Below are positions 42,480-55,320 of a stretch of 64,000 nucleotides of DNA, piece by piece. The notes beneath the pieces are model-generated. The model did no database searches and had not been told where the DNA came from. It saw only the letters and a program-made list of their open reading frames with translations. Every line of letters starts with the position of its first letter. Position 1 is the first letter of the stretch. Source of the stretch: Tachypleus tridentatus (Eukaryota; Arthropoda; Merostomata; Xiphosura; Limulidae); assembly GCF_004210375.1 (NCBI RefSeq), contig NC_134834.1, forward strand, positions 93,066,170-93,130,169, written 5' to 3'. The position numbers were made by a program, and so were the translations under genes.

Positions 42480-44720
42480 ATTAATTTTGTTGGTATTTAG
42501 AAGGACAGAAAGACTGAAAGTTGATATACTAATGGGTTATGCAGATTTTCTTCAGGATTTTGAAAAAGATCAAGCATTAGTTATGTGATCCAGATCTCAT
42601 TTTTGGAAACCATTAGTGAGTAAACAGGTGTCGGTGGATTGGAGGATTGTATATATTACTTTTATAATTAAATAGAATGGAAAAAAAAAAAGTACCCTTA
42701 AGACCAGATTAAATGCTAGTTAGTACCAATACTGCAGTGGGAAAATTCTCTTTCTTGTGCATGAGATGAAAAGGTTTACACAATCAGTTTGAGGTATATC
42801 ATCATTATGGTATTAAATTTTACAATATGAATGAAAGCCACTGTGGATGTTTTAAATGAAAATTTTGCCTCACTAATTTATGTTTTTGAGAACATTACTT
42901 GTTAGCCAAATGGTGAAAATAATGTGGGCTTTACTTGCATGTTTAATAGATTTTCAGAAAGTTTTTAATAAAATAACACTCAGAAAATAACCAATAGAAT
43001 CACATCATTAGGGGTTGGAGAAATGACTAGTTAATTGGATTGTGTGGATGTTAGATACGAGAAAACAAAAGTTTGTCATTAATCTAGTAAGACTGTATCA
43101 TATTATTTAAGTACCTAGTTGGGTCAGTTGATAAGTATAACAGATAAATGCAAGGTAATATACTGTAATGGATTTGAGTTATAATTTGGATATAGATGAT
43201 AATTCGATAGTATGACTAAAGAAAAAAGATCTTAGCATGGTAGTGACTATGTCTCTTTACCATTGACAACTGTGGTGGTAGTATTAAATAAAGAAAATAT
43301 AAAACGTGGTGTCACAACAACAGACTAGTTCTACTTCCTCTGTTGTACTTGTGTGTTTATGTAAACAGAAATCTCTAATTGTTCTACCTCTTTTTCAAGC
43401 CAAATAAATTTAGAATTGCACTGTGTATGTCAGTTTCTTTTTGAAGAGTAACCATGCATATATTAAGAGCATTTGCAATGAGAGAATATACAAGTCATGT
43501 GGCTAAGTTGGCAGGACATTAAATAGCAACATCAAAATCAGTTTATATTTTTATTCAAAAGGAAGTCATTGTGTAAGAGAGAAGACAAACAACCAAATCA
43601 AATGCTGAATCAAAAAAAAATAAAAACAGTGGCCTGAGTACAAACAATCTGGTTGCCTTGTTCTTCTCTGTATCCTGGCCATATCTACCAGTGAAAAGAC
43701 TAGCAGTTAAATATGTCATGACTACTGAATGAGTCATTAATTTTTGCACTACCAGTAATATGTTACAAAAAATTACTATTATTATGAGTGCAGATATTCC
43801 TCGAGTAGCTTTGCATGAAATTCAAAACAAACCAAACTGTTATTATGCAGTTTGTTTTACAGATCCTACACTTTTAGTGCTTAACCCAATAGTTCAATTC
43901 TACATATATCTATTGATTACTGTAGTTAATATTGTAATGGAAACTTCTTTGCTTGTAGAAGGGACAGGAGAAGCAGATGAATTTTTATTTTATTTTTAAG
44001 TTTTTTAAATTTCCATCAAGGATGGGTATTTTGTATTTTTTAACATCACTTCATCTTATTGAATTCATTGTATCCATTTTCAAATTTTACAGCACCACTG
44101 GCAAAAAAGTCTGTGTAATGTCCCTAAAGACATTTTATGTAACTTTGAATCTTGCTAACACAATTTTGTAGTATATTTGTAGACATGAATTCCAAATAAA
44201 AGAAGTAATTATTTATCAATCATTAGTTATGTCTCCCTTGGACTACTTGTATAGGTATGGTCTTATTTAAGAAAGAATATTTAATTACTGATAAGAGTTT
44301 AGACAAGTGCTTCTAGGACAGTTCCTGGGGTAGAAGGGTTATCCTGTAGTGTTTTCTTGTTTTTGAATTTTGTGCAAAGCTACCAGAAGGTTAACTGTGC
44401 TAACCATTCCCTATTTTATCAGTGAAAAATTGGAGGGAAGGCAGCTAGCCATCACAGCCCATCTACAACTCTTGGGTTACTTTTTTACCAATGAATAGAA
44501 GGACTGACCATCACATTGCAACATCCCACTGCTGAAAAGGCAAACATGTTTGGTGGAATGGGGATTTCAACCTATGGCTCTCAAATTGCAAATCGAGCTC
44601 CCTAAAAACCTTTAAATAATAGTTTAAGATCTCTCAACTTACTATCTCTAGAGAAAGAAAGAGAGATGATCTAACTAAAGTGTAGAATAAAGGCCTCTGA
44701 CTTTATTTATTCCAGAAATA
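42480..44720 (+). mobile_element. Degraded CR1/L2-like LINE in intron 1 of the RPLP1 pseudogene
   Basis: Broken frames follow the order of a CR1/L2-type reverse transcriptase: SVDWRIVYITFI (about 42630), CLTNLCF (42870), LIDFQKVFNKITLRK (42940-42990), GLEK-LVNWIVWMLDTRKQKF (43010-43075), KEKDLSMVVTM-like remains (43215-43250), SLVMSPLDYLYRYGLI (44200-44265), and after a SINE a trace LSLEKERERDDL (about 44640). Stops are frequent. These fragments show only that intron 1 was invaded long ago. Confidence 0.6.
44350..44605 (-). repeat. Old Thr-tRNA-type SINE
   Basis: Minus-strand body and head with many substitutions (TTTTGTGCAAAGCTACCAG, GGGAAGGCAGCTAGCCATCA, ATGTTTGGTGGAATGGGG). It splits the degraded LINE. 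Confidence 0.8.
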
Positions 44721-45499
44721 ATAGGGCAAAAACAGACAAGATTAAGTTCTGGAGAAGACATAGGGTTCCAGTTATTATGGTAATAGGGAGATTGACTTAT
44801 GAAAAAGTTGTCACTAGCAGTAGTGGAGGATAACACTTTAAAGTTTCTAGAGAGGGGAGTTGGTAACTGCCTGGAAAATAATGTATATGTGCATAGATAT
44901 ATATTTTATATTACTGGATGTTTATGTTTGTATATATATTTATTTTATGTTACTGGATGTTTGTGTGTGTTTTTATATATATTTTATGTTACTAGGTGTG
45001 TGTGTATGAGAATATATATATATATACACACATTCATTTTGTTTTGAGCTGTTCCTAATGTTGAAATCTCAAACTTTTGATCATAAATGTTTGCAATAGC
45101 TTATCTGTTTCACATCCATCATTGAACTACAGTCAGGAAGATGTTTATTTATTCTGTTGTTTTTTTTATTTATTTATTTTTTCCTGTTATAAACTATTTT
45201 TGCCCTCTATATTCAGATAAAATCAACACTGTCTCAAAAGTTGCAGATGTGTGTGTGGAGCCTTACTGGTCTGGTAAGTTAAACTTGATAATGTATCATA
45301 TAGAAAGTGTTTTGTGTGTGTGTTGTTTTTTTTACAAAATAAATGCAGATCTGAAGGTACTTGCCAAGTTTGAAAATACATTGTTTATTTAACGTCTTTT
45401 AGTGTAATTTAAGAAATAAAATGAATGTTTCACTTAAGTGATATATAAAGAACCCAAACAAACATTACACAAAGTTCATATAACAAAAAAGGTACAGTA

Positions 45500-45840
45500 T
45501 ACAGTTAATCTTTCTACCAGAGACTGAGAAATGATGGGCATAATATGCACAATGAATTGGAAGAAGCAATATACAAATATTCCTTTGTCAACTAAGACAA
45601 TTTTATTTTTTAATAGAGTAGTTGGTCTATGGAATGTGTTGCCTTTGGATGCTGTGGAGACAGTAGATTTGAGTGAATTTAAAAGAAAGCTTGATAGATA
45701 TATGAATAATATGGGTTGACTTTAATTTCTTTAGTTTGGCTTAGAGTGTGGGACATCTGAGTTGAACCAAGAGGTCCATATTTGTCCCTAAACTTTACTA
45801 TAAGTTCTTTCACTGTAATATGAAATTAAACAAAGTATAC
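45500..45840 (+). mobile_element. 3' end of a CR1/L2-like LINE in intron 2
   Basis: The frame 45585-45719 reads ILFFNRVVGLWNVLPLDAVE, then TVDLSEFKRKLDRYMNN and a stop. This is the conserved C-terminal tail of CR1/L2-type pol proteins (RVV-LWN-LP, FK-LD). It is followed by a 3' UTR-like GAGGTCCATATTTGTCCC. Separate from the intron 1 fragments because exon 2 lies between. Confidence 0.65.
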
Positions 45841-47518
45841 ATGATTTATGATCCAGTCTTACAGTTTGTCCTAGAACTAGCTAAAAATTTTTATTGTGCA
45901 TAATTTTAATTTGTTTCCTTATTTGCAGGTTTGTTTACTAAAACTTTAGAAGGTGTGGATTTGAAACAGCTAATCACCAATGTAGGTTCTGGTGCTGGTG
46001 TTGCTCCAACAGGTTGAGCTCATAGTGTCGCAGGAATAGCACCAGCTGAACCTGCAAAAGAAGGTTTATATTCTATATTTACTTTTGAGCTAAATGAAAA
46101 AAGCATAACTTAGTGATATGATAATTTATATTTTAAACACATATTGTTATATAAACTGAACTAAACATTTTTGTCTCTTGGGAATGGGGCAGATACTTAT
46201 AGAGCAACATTGAACTAGTTTTGTTAATGTCATTTACTAATGTATAGCTACATTACCACAAATGTACACTATGCTTTGCAAAATAGAAGTACAACATATT
46301 TGAGGGATTAGCTCAGTTTTTGTTAGGTTTTGATACAGAATCAATTAGAAACAATTTTTGCAAATGATAATGGTCAGTGCACAATTGAATTTTTTGATGT
46401 TTTGTCATGAAATGGTTTTACTGTATTGGTCATTGTTAGATAATTCATGTATGTACAGTGTGAAAACCTTTCATAAAATAGGTGTAATACTAGCAGTGGC
46501 TGCTGAAAAAAAAATGTAAATCCATTACACTTGATGAGTTACAGGATTTGATTTGGAATCCTCAAGTTTAGTCTCACATCAGGTTCTTAGATTATAAAGC
46601 TTCTTTTATTATGTATTCAACTTAATTTAGCATGTTTGGCTACTGACAAAGTTTTTTTTTGCATGATAACCAACTGTTGTATAGTACCTCAAAAACTACA
46701 GTATTCTGTGACAAAAGCAGGTAAGTTGGTTGGTTTTTTAGTGTTTTGTGATATAAAGCAACAAGGTTATGTGAACTACTTGAGTGGATATTATGGTGTT
46801 TGTATCACTGCTCCAGAGATGGTAAGTAATGCAATAAAATGAAAAGAACTTTTTCAGTTCTGAAACCATTATTGATTTGACCAATCTTTTGAAAACTTGT
46901 GAGCTTTAAATTGTGCTCTGAATATAAAAACATATTTCAATGCACACTAAATGCCAAAATTTGTACCATGCAGTTAGAACCAGTTTTTCACCACTAGTGA
47001 AGCAAACTTCAATGCAACTTCTAGCTTATAAAACTGTGCATTTTAGTTACATGTGCATAAGAACAAATAGCTGATATAAGAAATTTACTTATGATCATCA
47101 AAAGGTTTTTTTGGTAAGTTCTTATATAAGGATTTAAAGTGGTGGTTAGAAATTTAAATAATTGTGAATTGAATACTTTTCAAACTATGCTCAAACAATA
47201 TTGTTGTTGAGAAAATAAAATATGACCACTTATGTGTGGGGCTAGGGGAATTGGTTCATGTATCCTAATATGGGCATTAGTGTTCAGGGTAGCTAACCAA
47301 TCCAACCCTGTCAAATGAGATTATTTATAACATAAAAATAGTGCTTAGATAGAAATAGTAGCTTCCAGTAGAAGATGAAATGTCATATTTTTTTTATATA
47401 AATATAAAAATTATTAGAAAGACAATAATAGCTAAAATGGAAAAAATACTTAATGACAGTAACCATTTAAAATGCAAAAACGGCTCGTTTGGGTTGAGAA
47501 AATATTTTACATAGAAGA

Positions 47519-47560
47519 GCGAACAACGTTTCGACCTTCTTCGGTCATCGTCAGGTTCAC
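47519..47560 (-). ncRNA. Hammerhead-ribozyme-like motif, left arm
   Basis: On the minus strand, stem I GTGAAC (47560-47555) can pair with GTTCGC (47524-47519), using one G-U pair. The core is CTGACGA, extra T, GACC-GAAGAA-GGTC, GAA, ACGT, T, as at 22907-22948. Confidence 0.5.
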
Positions 47561-47675
47561 AAAGAAAGAGGTAACTGACCGGAAGCTGACCACATGTTTG
47601 AAAGGGGTTGTGTAACTGTGTGTCGAAATGTAGAGGGCAGTATTAGATGTTTGAATATATAATTTTATTTATTTT

Positions 47676-47717
47676 GTGAACCTGACGATGACCCAAGAAG
47701 GTCGAAACGTTGTTCGC
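47676..47717 (+). ncRNA. Hammerhead-ribozyme-like motif, right arm
   Basis: Stem I GTGAAC (47676-47681) pairs with GTTCGC (47712-47717). Core CTGACGA at 47682-47688, stem II GACC/GGTC around CAAGAA, GAA, ACGT, T at the predicted cleavage site. Confidence 0.5.
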
Positions 47718-48125
47718 TCTTCTATGTAAAATATTTTCTCAACCCAAACGAGCCGTTTTTGCATTTTAAATTTCTCAACAAGTGGGTTTCTCGACATCAC
47801 TGACAGTAACCATTGTTTCTTCTGTGTGTTAATGATGAAAAATGTCTTCATAAATGGATTTTCTTATACACTTATTATTTGCATCCTATACTAGAGTAAG
47901 GTACTGCTCATTCATTGTGTTTCTTTATATATGATTTAAGATGTATTTTTTTACTTTTTGCTTGTTTTGTTCCTGATGCGATGTGCAATTTTTATGAACT
48001 TAACAGAGGTGAAAAAAGAAGAAGAACGTGACTTTTAAGAGGAGGATAATGTGTGTATGTGTTTTGGTGAGTTCTCCTCATATGCACACACTTTTAACTT
48101 TCACAATTAAGCAAACATCAATAAA

Positions 48126-51100
48126 CACAAAATCTTCAATTCTGTTTTAAGCTGTAGCAAATACAAAGAAAAGAAGTGACGTAATCCGGTAAAACTGAGC
48201 ATGAGTTAAAATGAGATGGGTTTTGTCTCGTAAATATTTTTTTGAATTTAAAGTTAAGTCCACCTGTTAGCAATTTTGATGTTAGTATTACTCTGTGATA
48301 ATATGATTTTCAATATGCAAGTATTTATGACACATAATGATATATATAGGAATTAAAAATGTATACAATGAACTGTATTGCTATTATATTGGAAAATAAG
48401 TACTAACTACCTTAATGACTTTGCATTTATTAATATTTCGTAGAAATATGTAGTGACTGTGATATTGTTGGGAACTCTTTAAATACAGTTACTTGCTTTC
48501 AGTGATCAACTTTAACCCTAAAAAGACAAGTAAAAATACACTGATAAAATAATATTTTAACCATGATTACAGAGCAATGTAGTTTTATTGAACTTATATT
48601 ATTTTTGTATCTTATAAAATCCTAAATCTGTCATGTCTAACCCTTACCCCTTCATTTAGTTATTCTGGTCATTAAAAAGAGTGACCTTTCACTCTATACA
48701 GGAGTTGAGTATGTTATGCTAAAGAAAGTTTGGAGATTCATTGTCTTATTACAGCCCATGCCATCAGATTCAGTCATGATGCTTTCATCTAACAATCTTT
48801 ACTGTAAGCCTGTGGTATAGTTTTAATTGCAAAAAGCTATCTTGTTTGAAGCATACGTCTCTCCTTGCATGCTATCCATACTCCATCTGTTGTACAGGTA
48901 CAGTGTTTTCCAGTGACCATTTCGATTGTCTGTTCACACAGAAATTCAAATATATTGTATCTGGTGACTTGACCAGTATGTATTCTCATGAAATAACAAG
49001 AATACTTATTTCATTCTTCAATTTTTTTATGCAAGCAATAGTTTAATATATTATGATATGAAAGTAACTTGACTAAACATGGTTGGTGTTGCTTTTCCAA
49101 ACAAGAATTCTTCTCTATCATATTTTGCAATGTTTTCTGGAGAAACTTCTGTCACTGATCTTTGTTTTTTTGTAAATTCTCACTTGTTACAAAATGCTAC
49201 ATTTTACTTGCTGTAGTTTGGGTTCAACTTGTATCACTTTTTGGATAATTCTATTGCTTAAGTTCATCAATATTTCTTTGCTTTCCAACTGCACAAGTAC
49301 ATAGAAGATATCCTTCTCTGAGAAATAACAAATCCCAGAATTGAACATAGCTTTATAATAGTGCCATGTGTTTTCAAAATGGAAGGGAGCTGTTAGCAAT
49401 GTTGTTTGTTTTTGTCCATTCATAGATTTTAAAAGGTTTCAGTGTTATAGGGGATAGAATGCAGCAAGTAATAAAATAACATATACACACACACACACAC
49501 GTATGGCCACTCCACAGAACAAGGTTGTTCAATGAGGTGACACAACTAGGTCGTGATTAAATTTTTTGAAATAATTTTAAGTTAACATATCTCTTACTTT
49601 AAATTGGCAGTGTCGTCATATTTTCTTAGAATAATTTCACAACATGTTTGTAAGGAACTACAGAATATAACAGATAAAAAAATAGTTCACTAATATCAGA
49701 TCACTGGGCTAATAAAGGGTAATCAAGAGACCAATGAAAGTGTATGCATTATGGCAGGGTTACTGGAGGTTATATTTACAGTGTTGTCATGAAACTGAAA
49801 GATTATTTCCAATACAATTGGGTAATGTATTGTTTTAGTTTTCATTCTTACCAAGTCTCTCCCATGAAATGCAAAAATAAAAGGTTTGTCATTTACTGGT
49901 GAGAGGGGGGATAAAAAACATTAAATGTAATTTATGGGTGTTTATGGGTTTCAATATGACATTAAAACGGAAGCATTTTGTGATCTGAATATATGAATAT
50001 TTTGCATTGAAAATGCTTGTTACACTCCCTTCCTTAAAGCAGTAAGTTTTCACTGACATTGCATTAGGTATGGAATATAACATTCTTGACTCCTTCAGTT
50101 GTACAGTTAAAGCAGTTTTTCTGATTTGGAGTTTAGTAACCTTAATATAATTATATTTACTATGCAAGTTATATCTTGTAAATAAATATTTTGCTCACAG
50201 TATTATACGTGTATTTTAACTGGTAGCACATTTGTTGAAAATTTATCAAGAAGAATTTTCACTTTGCTTGATTAATTTTCCACTGCAGTGTAGTACAGAA
50301 GTATTTAAGTGTTGGCTAAGTAATTACTTAGCTTCAGTAAAACTCTATTGTGCTAAAGCATTCAGATGTTGTAAGATCATAGATTTCGTGAACATGAGAG
50401 TGGGTTTTTGTGGGGTTTTTCTTTCTGAACTCTCACTTGGCTTATTGTGTTTCATTTCATTTTACTTGTAGGTATGTTGGACTAAACATTCTTCAAGCAG
50501 TGGACCAGCTGCTTTATCACAGTTCTTTTCTCTAGCGAAGTATTTCTGACTACTAAAGTAACTTATCTTGATCTTGTTGACTTAAACCCATCTTTGGTCA
50601 TAATACTGTAGTAATTATACAAACAAGGCAATGGTTTCAACAATGTACACTGTTTAAATTGATGGTTAACTCACTTTGAACATGTATAATGACTAAAGAT
50701 TACATCTAATAAATCAATATATTGCCACTCGTTTAAAAATACAATCAAGAAAAGCATGATTTCTGTATGAGGTTAAAGAAAGTGATATTGTCTGTTCACT
50801 GCTCTGAACATTATTATCAAATTTAGTTGAAGGATATATTTGTAATGGTTAAGCCAGTGTGCCTTTTGCCATAAATATTTTTTATTCTAAAATTTCCAGT
50901 TCGATGCCATATAACATTTTAAACAGACTCTTCAGAAACATTTATATGTTAAATAAATTGTGTGTATAACATGACTGTTGGATAAACTCTTCCAAATACA
51001 CAAGTCACAAAGCGTATAAGTACCATAAATATTACTCGGGGATTGAACAGGTTTGAAAAAGGTCATGAATTTCAAGCCATGACCTTAAGGTTTGTTGTTG

Positions 51101-52345
51101 ATAATCTTGAAAATACTGTTAAAAATTGTTTTAAAGTATTCGAAATTATCATTCATTGGATAGTAAAAAATGCTCAGAGAGACAAAACATTAGAACTGTA
51201 AGTAAAGTCCTTATTACAGGTAATTTTTAATACCTGTTTTCTGTTAAAATTATCGGTCACTATTGTTGTTATAGTACCCTGCTGTGACTGTTCTTATTGT
51301 AATCTTAAAATAATAAAATGGGCTAAATTGTGTATGTAGTGTGTTGATTGGATGATCTCAAAGAGTCCTGGAAAAGTAGACGTATTATACTTTTGCATAA
51401 TAAGTTAAAGCTAGAGTGTTATTAGAAGAATTGTTACACCATGACTAATTTGCATCATCAGGAGTAACCACATCTACTGTAAAGACAGAATTATTAGATA
51501 GAAGGTGGGAACAGAAACAAAGTCTCTTTCAAAACTTCTAATGTATTGGAAACAGGTGAAGCAGCTATCAAAACTCATGCAAGTACTGACAAGCCCATAC
51601 ATATTAAACAAAAATAAAGGATAGTAATTTGCTAAAATAAATATACAGTCATTGGCAAAGAAACTTTAAGAAAACTAGGTGCTAAGTTGAAACAACTTAA
51701 AAGCAACTTGATATTTACAAATGTGAATCATTGAATATCACAATTGTAAATACCAGTAACAATGTCTATGTAGTCCAGTAGAGCTGTGACAATTGCTCAG
51801 TTTAATAATAAAAGCATAATTTGAATATCAAAAGACATCCTTCCTACACATTTTTTTTTAAAAATAAGATTTTAGCAAAGTCGTCTTTTAGCCAGGAGTG
51901 TCCCCTAAAAACAAATTGCTCTATTACTACTAAAACTGGTCTGACAAAATATGATTGATATAGTAGTAAGCTCAATAGAATCCATAACTGCTTAATGTCA
52001 TTTTATATCATCCTAAATATAAAAACTATGAAACAGATTAAACATGTTGGTGTTAGGATCCCCTTTGATGATAAGTTTGACTTTTGTGACATGAATCTTG
52101 CATTACTTGTGAAGGATTATATTTGTACAAGGAACTTTGTATTAGAAAATGTTTTATTCAAAGGAATAATTTGTAATAAGCATCCTGCAAGCATTTTGTA
52201 AACAGTATTTATGACAAAAAATACCATGTAATTACCATCAAAAATCACACATGCTCATATTTGATGTTATGGTACTATCAGTCATTGGTTAAACTTCTGG
52301 GTCTGTAGTTCTAAAGCAAGAAATACCCTTGTAACATCACCTTAC
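48126..52345. other. Gene-free stretch
   Basis: AT-rich sequence with only short open frames (for example 50232-50471, 51995-52201), none with a recognisable domain. A CA microsatellite of about 9 repeats lies at 49483-49502. No SINE seen, which is unusual for this window. Confidence 0.45.
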
Positions 52346-52520
52346 ATGATCCAGGCTTCACCTGCAGTCTTTTCAGCATCACTGAAGGATCCACTGTTGA
52401 ACCCAGTGAAGACATGATAAATACAGTTCTTTTGTTTCTTCTCTATATCAACCCTGTTTGTAATTACATAAGAAGCCAAGCAGACGGTCATAATCGCTAG
52501 TCCAGTTCTTCTGCTTTAAA
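52346..52520 (-). other. Candidate coding exon, unrecognised
   Basis: On the minus strand a short frame reads RRTGLAIMTVCLASYVITNR, then VDIEKKQKNCIYHVFTGFNS and GSFSDAEKTAGEAWIM, ending TAA. It looks like one membrane helix with basic flanks. A possible splice donor CAG-GTGAAG follows KTA. I recognise no family, and upstream stops leave no clear start, so it may be a pseudo-exon. Confidence 0.2.
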
Positions 52521-53389
52521 GAATTTAAAATAACCATGGCAACATGAGTATTGATTGCACATACTGTTATCTTCCTATAGCAATGTTTTACTGGATCAGC
52601 TACATGAAATATTATGGAGTTTGTTTAAGGAGCTAGATTTCCCGATCCTCAGTGTTATATATATAGCATTGTATCTACCACAGGTAGTTGTGACTACATT
52701 TGCTGTCCACAGCAATAATGTGTTTGGCCAGGAACTAAAAATATTTCATATTTGAGAATTGTTCCCAGTTTCTTGAACAAATGTTAATTACTGTTAATTT
52801 CAAACTATTTAGTGTGTATACACCTCAACCAACATTCAGTCTCTTAGTATGAGAGGAATACCTGCTAGGTATACTTCACTTCATGTTGATCATAATATCA
52901 CCTGCTGGAACATGATTATTTCAACTCATCAAGGTTTTGGATATAAAATTATAAGCATGATACAGGGTGTGACTTTATTTCTGCTCTAAACTACTCAAAA
53001 TTGAGTGAGGAGACCTCCCAAGGAAAGTTCTGTTCTTTCAGTTTACCTCTTCTGGGAATAAACATTCACCCAAGAGGAGTAGAGGATTCTGGTGGTTGAG
53101 AGGTCCAACACTAAGACGCCACTATGGCCTTGAATTCCTGTAGATGGGATGCCTTGCGGTGGCCCCATAGGGTCAATAGACTGGTTCACTTGGGCTAGGG
53201 TCAACCAAATACCAGTGTTGGATGTTCTCAACAGGTGTTGTGAGTGTTGTATCTGATGCTAATGTTTGCATATAGTGCTCATGAAACCCTGGCATTGCTG
53301 TAGTGTCCTTCTTTGGCATTGTAGTGCAGCCCCTTATAGGGCTTCAAGGTGGGTGTGGTCGGTCAGTGGGTGTCAAAACATCCTTATTT

Positions 53390-54170
53390 TATCGTGGATC
53401 CTCCAAATCAAACATTAATAAAATAGTGATAAAACAGTTTATAGGTAAACGACTAAATTTTGAATATTCTGAGAAGCAATCTTCAACATCTGTAATACCT
53501 GTATCTCATTTTCTTATATTACATTCTTTTTCAGACAAACCTTTGGGGCAAATATCTCCCTTTTTATTCAGAAGGAACTAGAGGGACTTGCTGACTCTCC
53601 AGAGTCAGTCAAAAAGCTTCACTCTGGTGACATATTGGTAGATACATCCACATCTCAACACAGTGAACTTCTCTTGTATTCAAAGGCGATTGAGGATATA
53701 TTCCTTGTGGTTATGCCCATGCTACTTTGAATTCGTCATGAGGAGTTACTGTTGAGAGGGATTTGAAGAACATTCCTGAATCAGAGATTCTCACTGGTTT
53801 CTTCACCCAAGGAGTTTCTGCAGTGAGGCGTATCTTCACTCACAAAGATGGAATTATGGTGCTGAACAATTTCCTCATTTTAACATTTACATCACTGCAT
53901 CGACCTGCCACCATCAAGGCGGGTTATCTTAATTGCAAGGTACAGCCATACATTCCAAACCCTCTCAGATGTTTCCAGTGTCAGTAGTTTGATCACTCGA
54001 AGACATCATGTCATGGTTCCTTGATGTGTGCTCGTTGTGGTGGCAAAACCCATGATGCCTGTGAGTGTGAAACGGATCCTAATTGCATCAACTGCAATGG
54101 CTCTTACCCATCCTACTTTCATTCTTGCTCTCTCTAAGTGGTTGGAAGAAAGAGAGGTGCAGTATTTGAA
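53390..54170 (+). pseudogene. LINE ORF1 (gag-like, CCHC zinc knuckles)
   Basis: Frames read SHFLILHSFSDKPLGQISPF, then GYLNCKVQPYIPNPLRCFQC, a stop, FDHSKTSCHGSLMCARCGGK, THDACECETDPNCINCNGS and SC. The first knuckle is C-x2-C-x4-H-x4-C; a second and third follow. This is the nucleic-acid-binding ORF1 typical of Jockey/I-type LINEs. At least three frame changes or stops. Confidence 0.8.
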
Positions 54171-54888
54171 GATGATTCAAAACATTTACCCTAAGGCTTG
54201 AAAGTCGCTGTCCACCACTTCATCTCGAGCGTATGCTGCTGCACTTTGTTCCACTACTACAGTGAGAGTGTAGACAGATCTCTTTGTGCCTCCAAAAGAA
54301 TCGTTCTCAAATCATATGAAAAGTCTTTTGACCTCCATGGTTAAAAAAGTTGATGAATCAACATCAACACCCATCTCTGTCCCTAACATTCGTTCCAGCA
54401 AACCCCAAGATATACTTCCTTTGGTTCTGCGTACAGGTATTTCCTCGGATACATCTCCCACCCGAAAATGCAAAAAATGATCATTCGCTTACGTTCTCAG
54501 TCGCTGGAATCCTCTTTCAACGTCAAATACCTGCCCAATCAACCCATGCCAGGATCCATGAAAGTCGACAGACCTCCCTTGAATAAAGAAAAAGACGTGG
54601 TCGAAAACAGAAGGGGTCTCCACTCAAGATGGCCATTTTTTATTTGTGTAGGCGAGTTGGGTGGAGAATTCTTGTCATTTCTGTACAAAGGAAACTGCCA
54701 ATACAATTATCTTTGTACAGAAATGACAGGCTGTGTGATGGACGAGTGCATGGATAGGTGGCACTGTTGATTGATCAGCATGTGCCCACCCTCTCTTTGC
54801 CTTTCAATACTCCCTTGGAAGCCGTAGCTGTGCGTGTTTTCTTTGGTCGTATCATCACTGTTTTTCTTTTTACCTATCTCCTGAAGTC

Positions 54889-55320
54889 TTGGACCAATCA
54901 GATCTTGATGCTCTTGTTCAACAGTTGCCATCTCTCTTTTTAATCTTGAGAGACTTTAATGGACATAATACCCTCTGGGGAGATACTGATATTGATAGCA
55001 GGGGTTGCTTCATAGAGCATATGCTCTCAGATCACAACCTTTCCATTTTCAATACTGGTTCTTATACTTATTTTCATGCACCTAGTCACCCCTTTACTGC
55101 TACTAATCTGTCAATTTGCTCCCTTTCACTATTCTCCTACTTTTCATGGAGGGTTGACAATAACCCACGAGGCAGTAATCATTTTCCTATAATTCTGAGA
55201 CTCGCCATGGTCGATACCGCCCGACCCGCGTGCTTGGGTGGAAGCTGGATCACGCAAACTGGCCCTCTTTTACTGCTTTTGCAGATCTTAATCCTGTCAT
55301 CATCTGTAAGACATCAATAG
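54889..55320 (+). pseudogene. LINE endonuclease domain (APE-type)
   Basis: The frame reads LILRDFNGHNTLWGDTDIDS, then GCFIEHMLSDHNLSIFNTGS and TYFHAPSHPFTATNLSI, followed by NPRGSNHFPIIL. DFN-H-WG and the target-site region are those of APE-type endonucleases. The catalytic SDH box is SNH here, so the Asp is lost. Confidence 0.8.

Larger units (their letters stand above)
47465..47771. repeat. Inverted pair of 99-bp Penelope-tail units in intron 3
   Basis: Left arm 47465-47563 and right arm 47673-47771 are inverted copies differing by about one base (CTTCTTCGG / CTTCTTGGG, complement sense). Each ends in ATTTAAAATGCAAAAACGGC on its outer side. The spacer continues the minus-strand unit with sequence also seen upstream of the motif at 22830-22905. 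Head-to-head pseudo-LTR arrangements are a known oddity of Penelope elements. Confidence 0.8.
41516..48125 (+). pseudogene. RPLP1: Ribosomal protein P1 pseudogene, unprocessed, four exons
   Basis: P1 is an acidic stalk protein of the large ribosomal subunit. Exon 1 (41516-41873) reads MATNDE, then after a SINE (41533-41807) LACVYGALILQDDEITII. Exon 2 (45217-45273, AG acceptor, GTAAGT donor) reads KINTVSKVADVCVEPYWSG. Exon 3 (45929-46063) joins in perfect phase as LFTKTLEGVDLKQLITNVGS, then GAGVAPTG, a TGA stop at 46015, and an Ala/Pro-rich hinge. Exon 4 (48007 to about 48073) reads EVKKEEERDF, a TAA stop at 48036, then EEDN and MCFGEF where the family has the conserved MGFGLFD end. AATAAA follows at 48120. 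Exon 1 and 2 do not join in phase as read. Two stops, the SINE in codon 6 and the altered C-terminus make it dead; kept introns show it is a duplicated copy, not a retrocopy. Confidence 0.88.
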
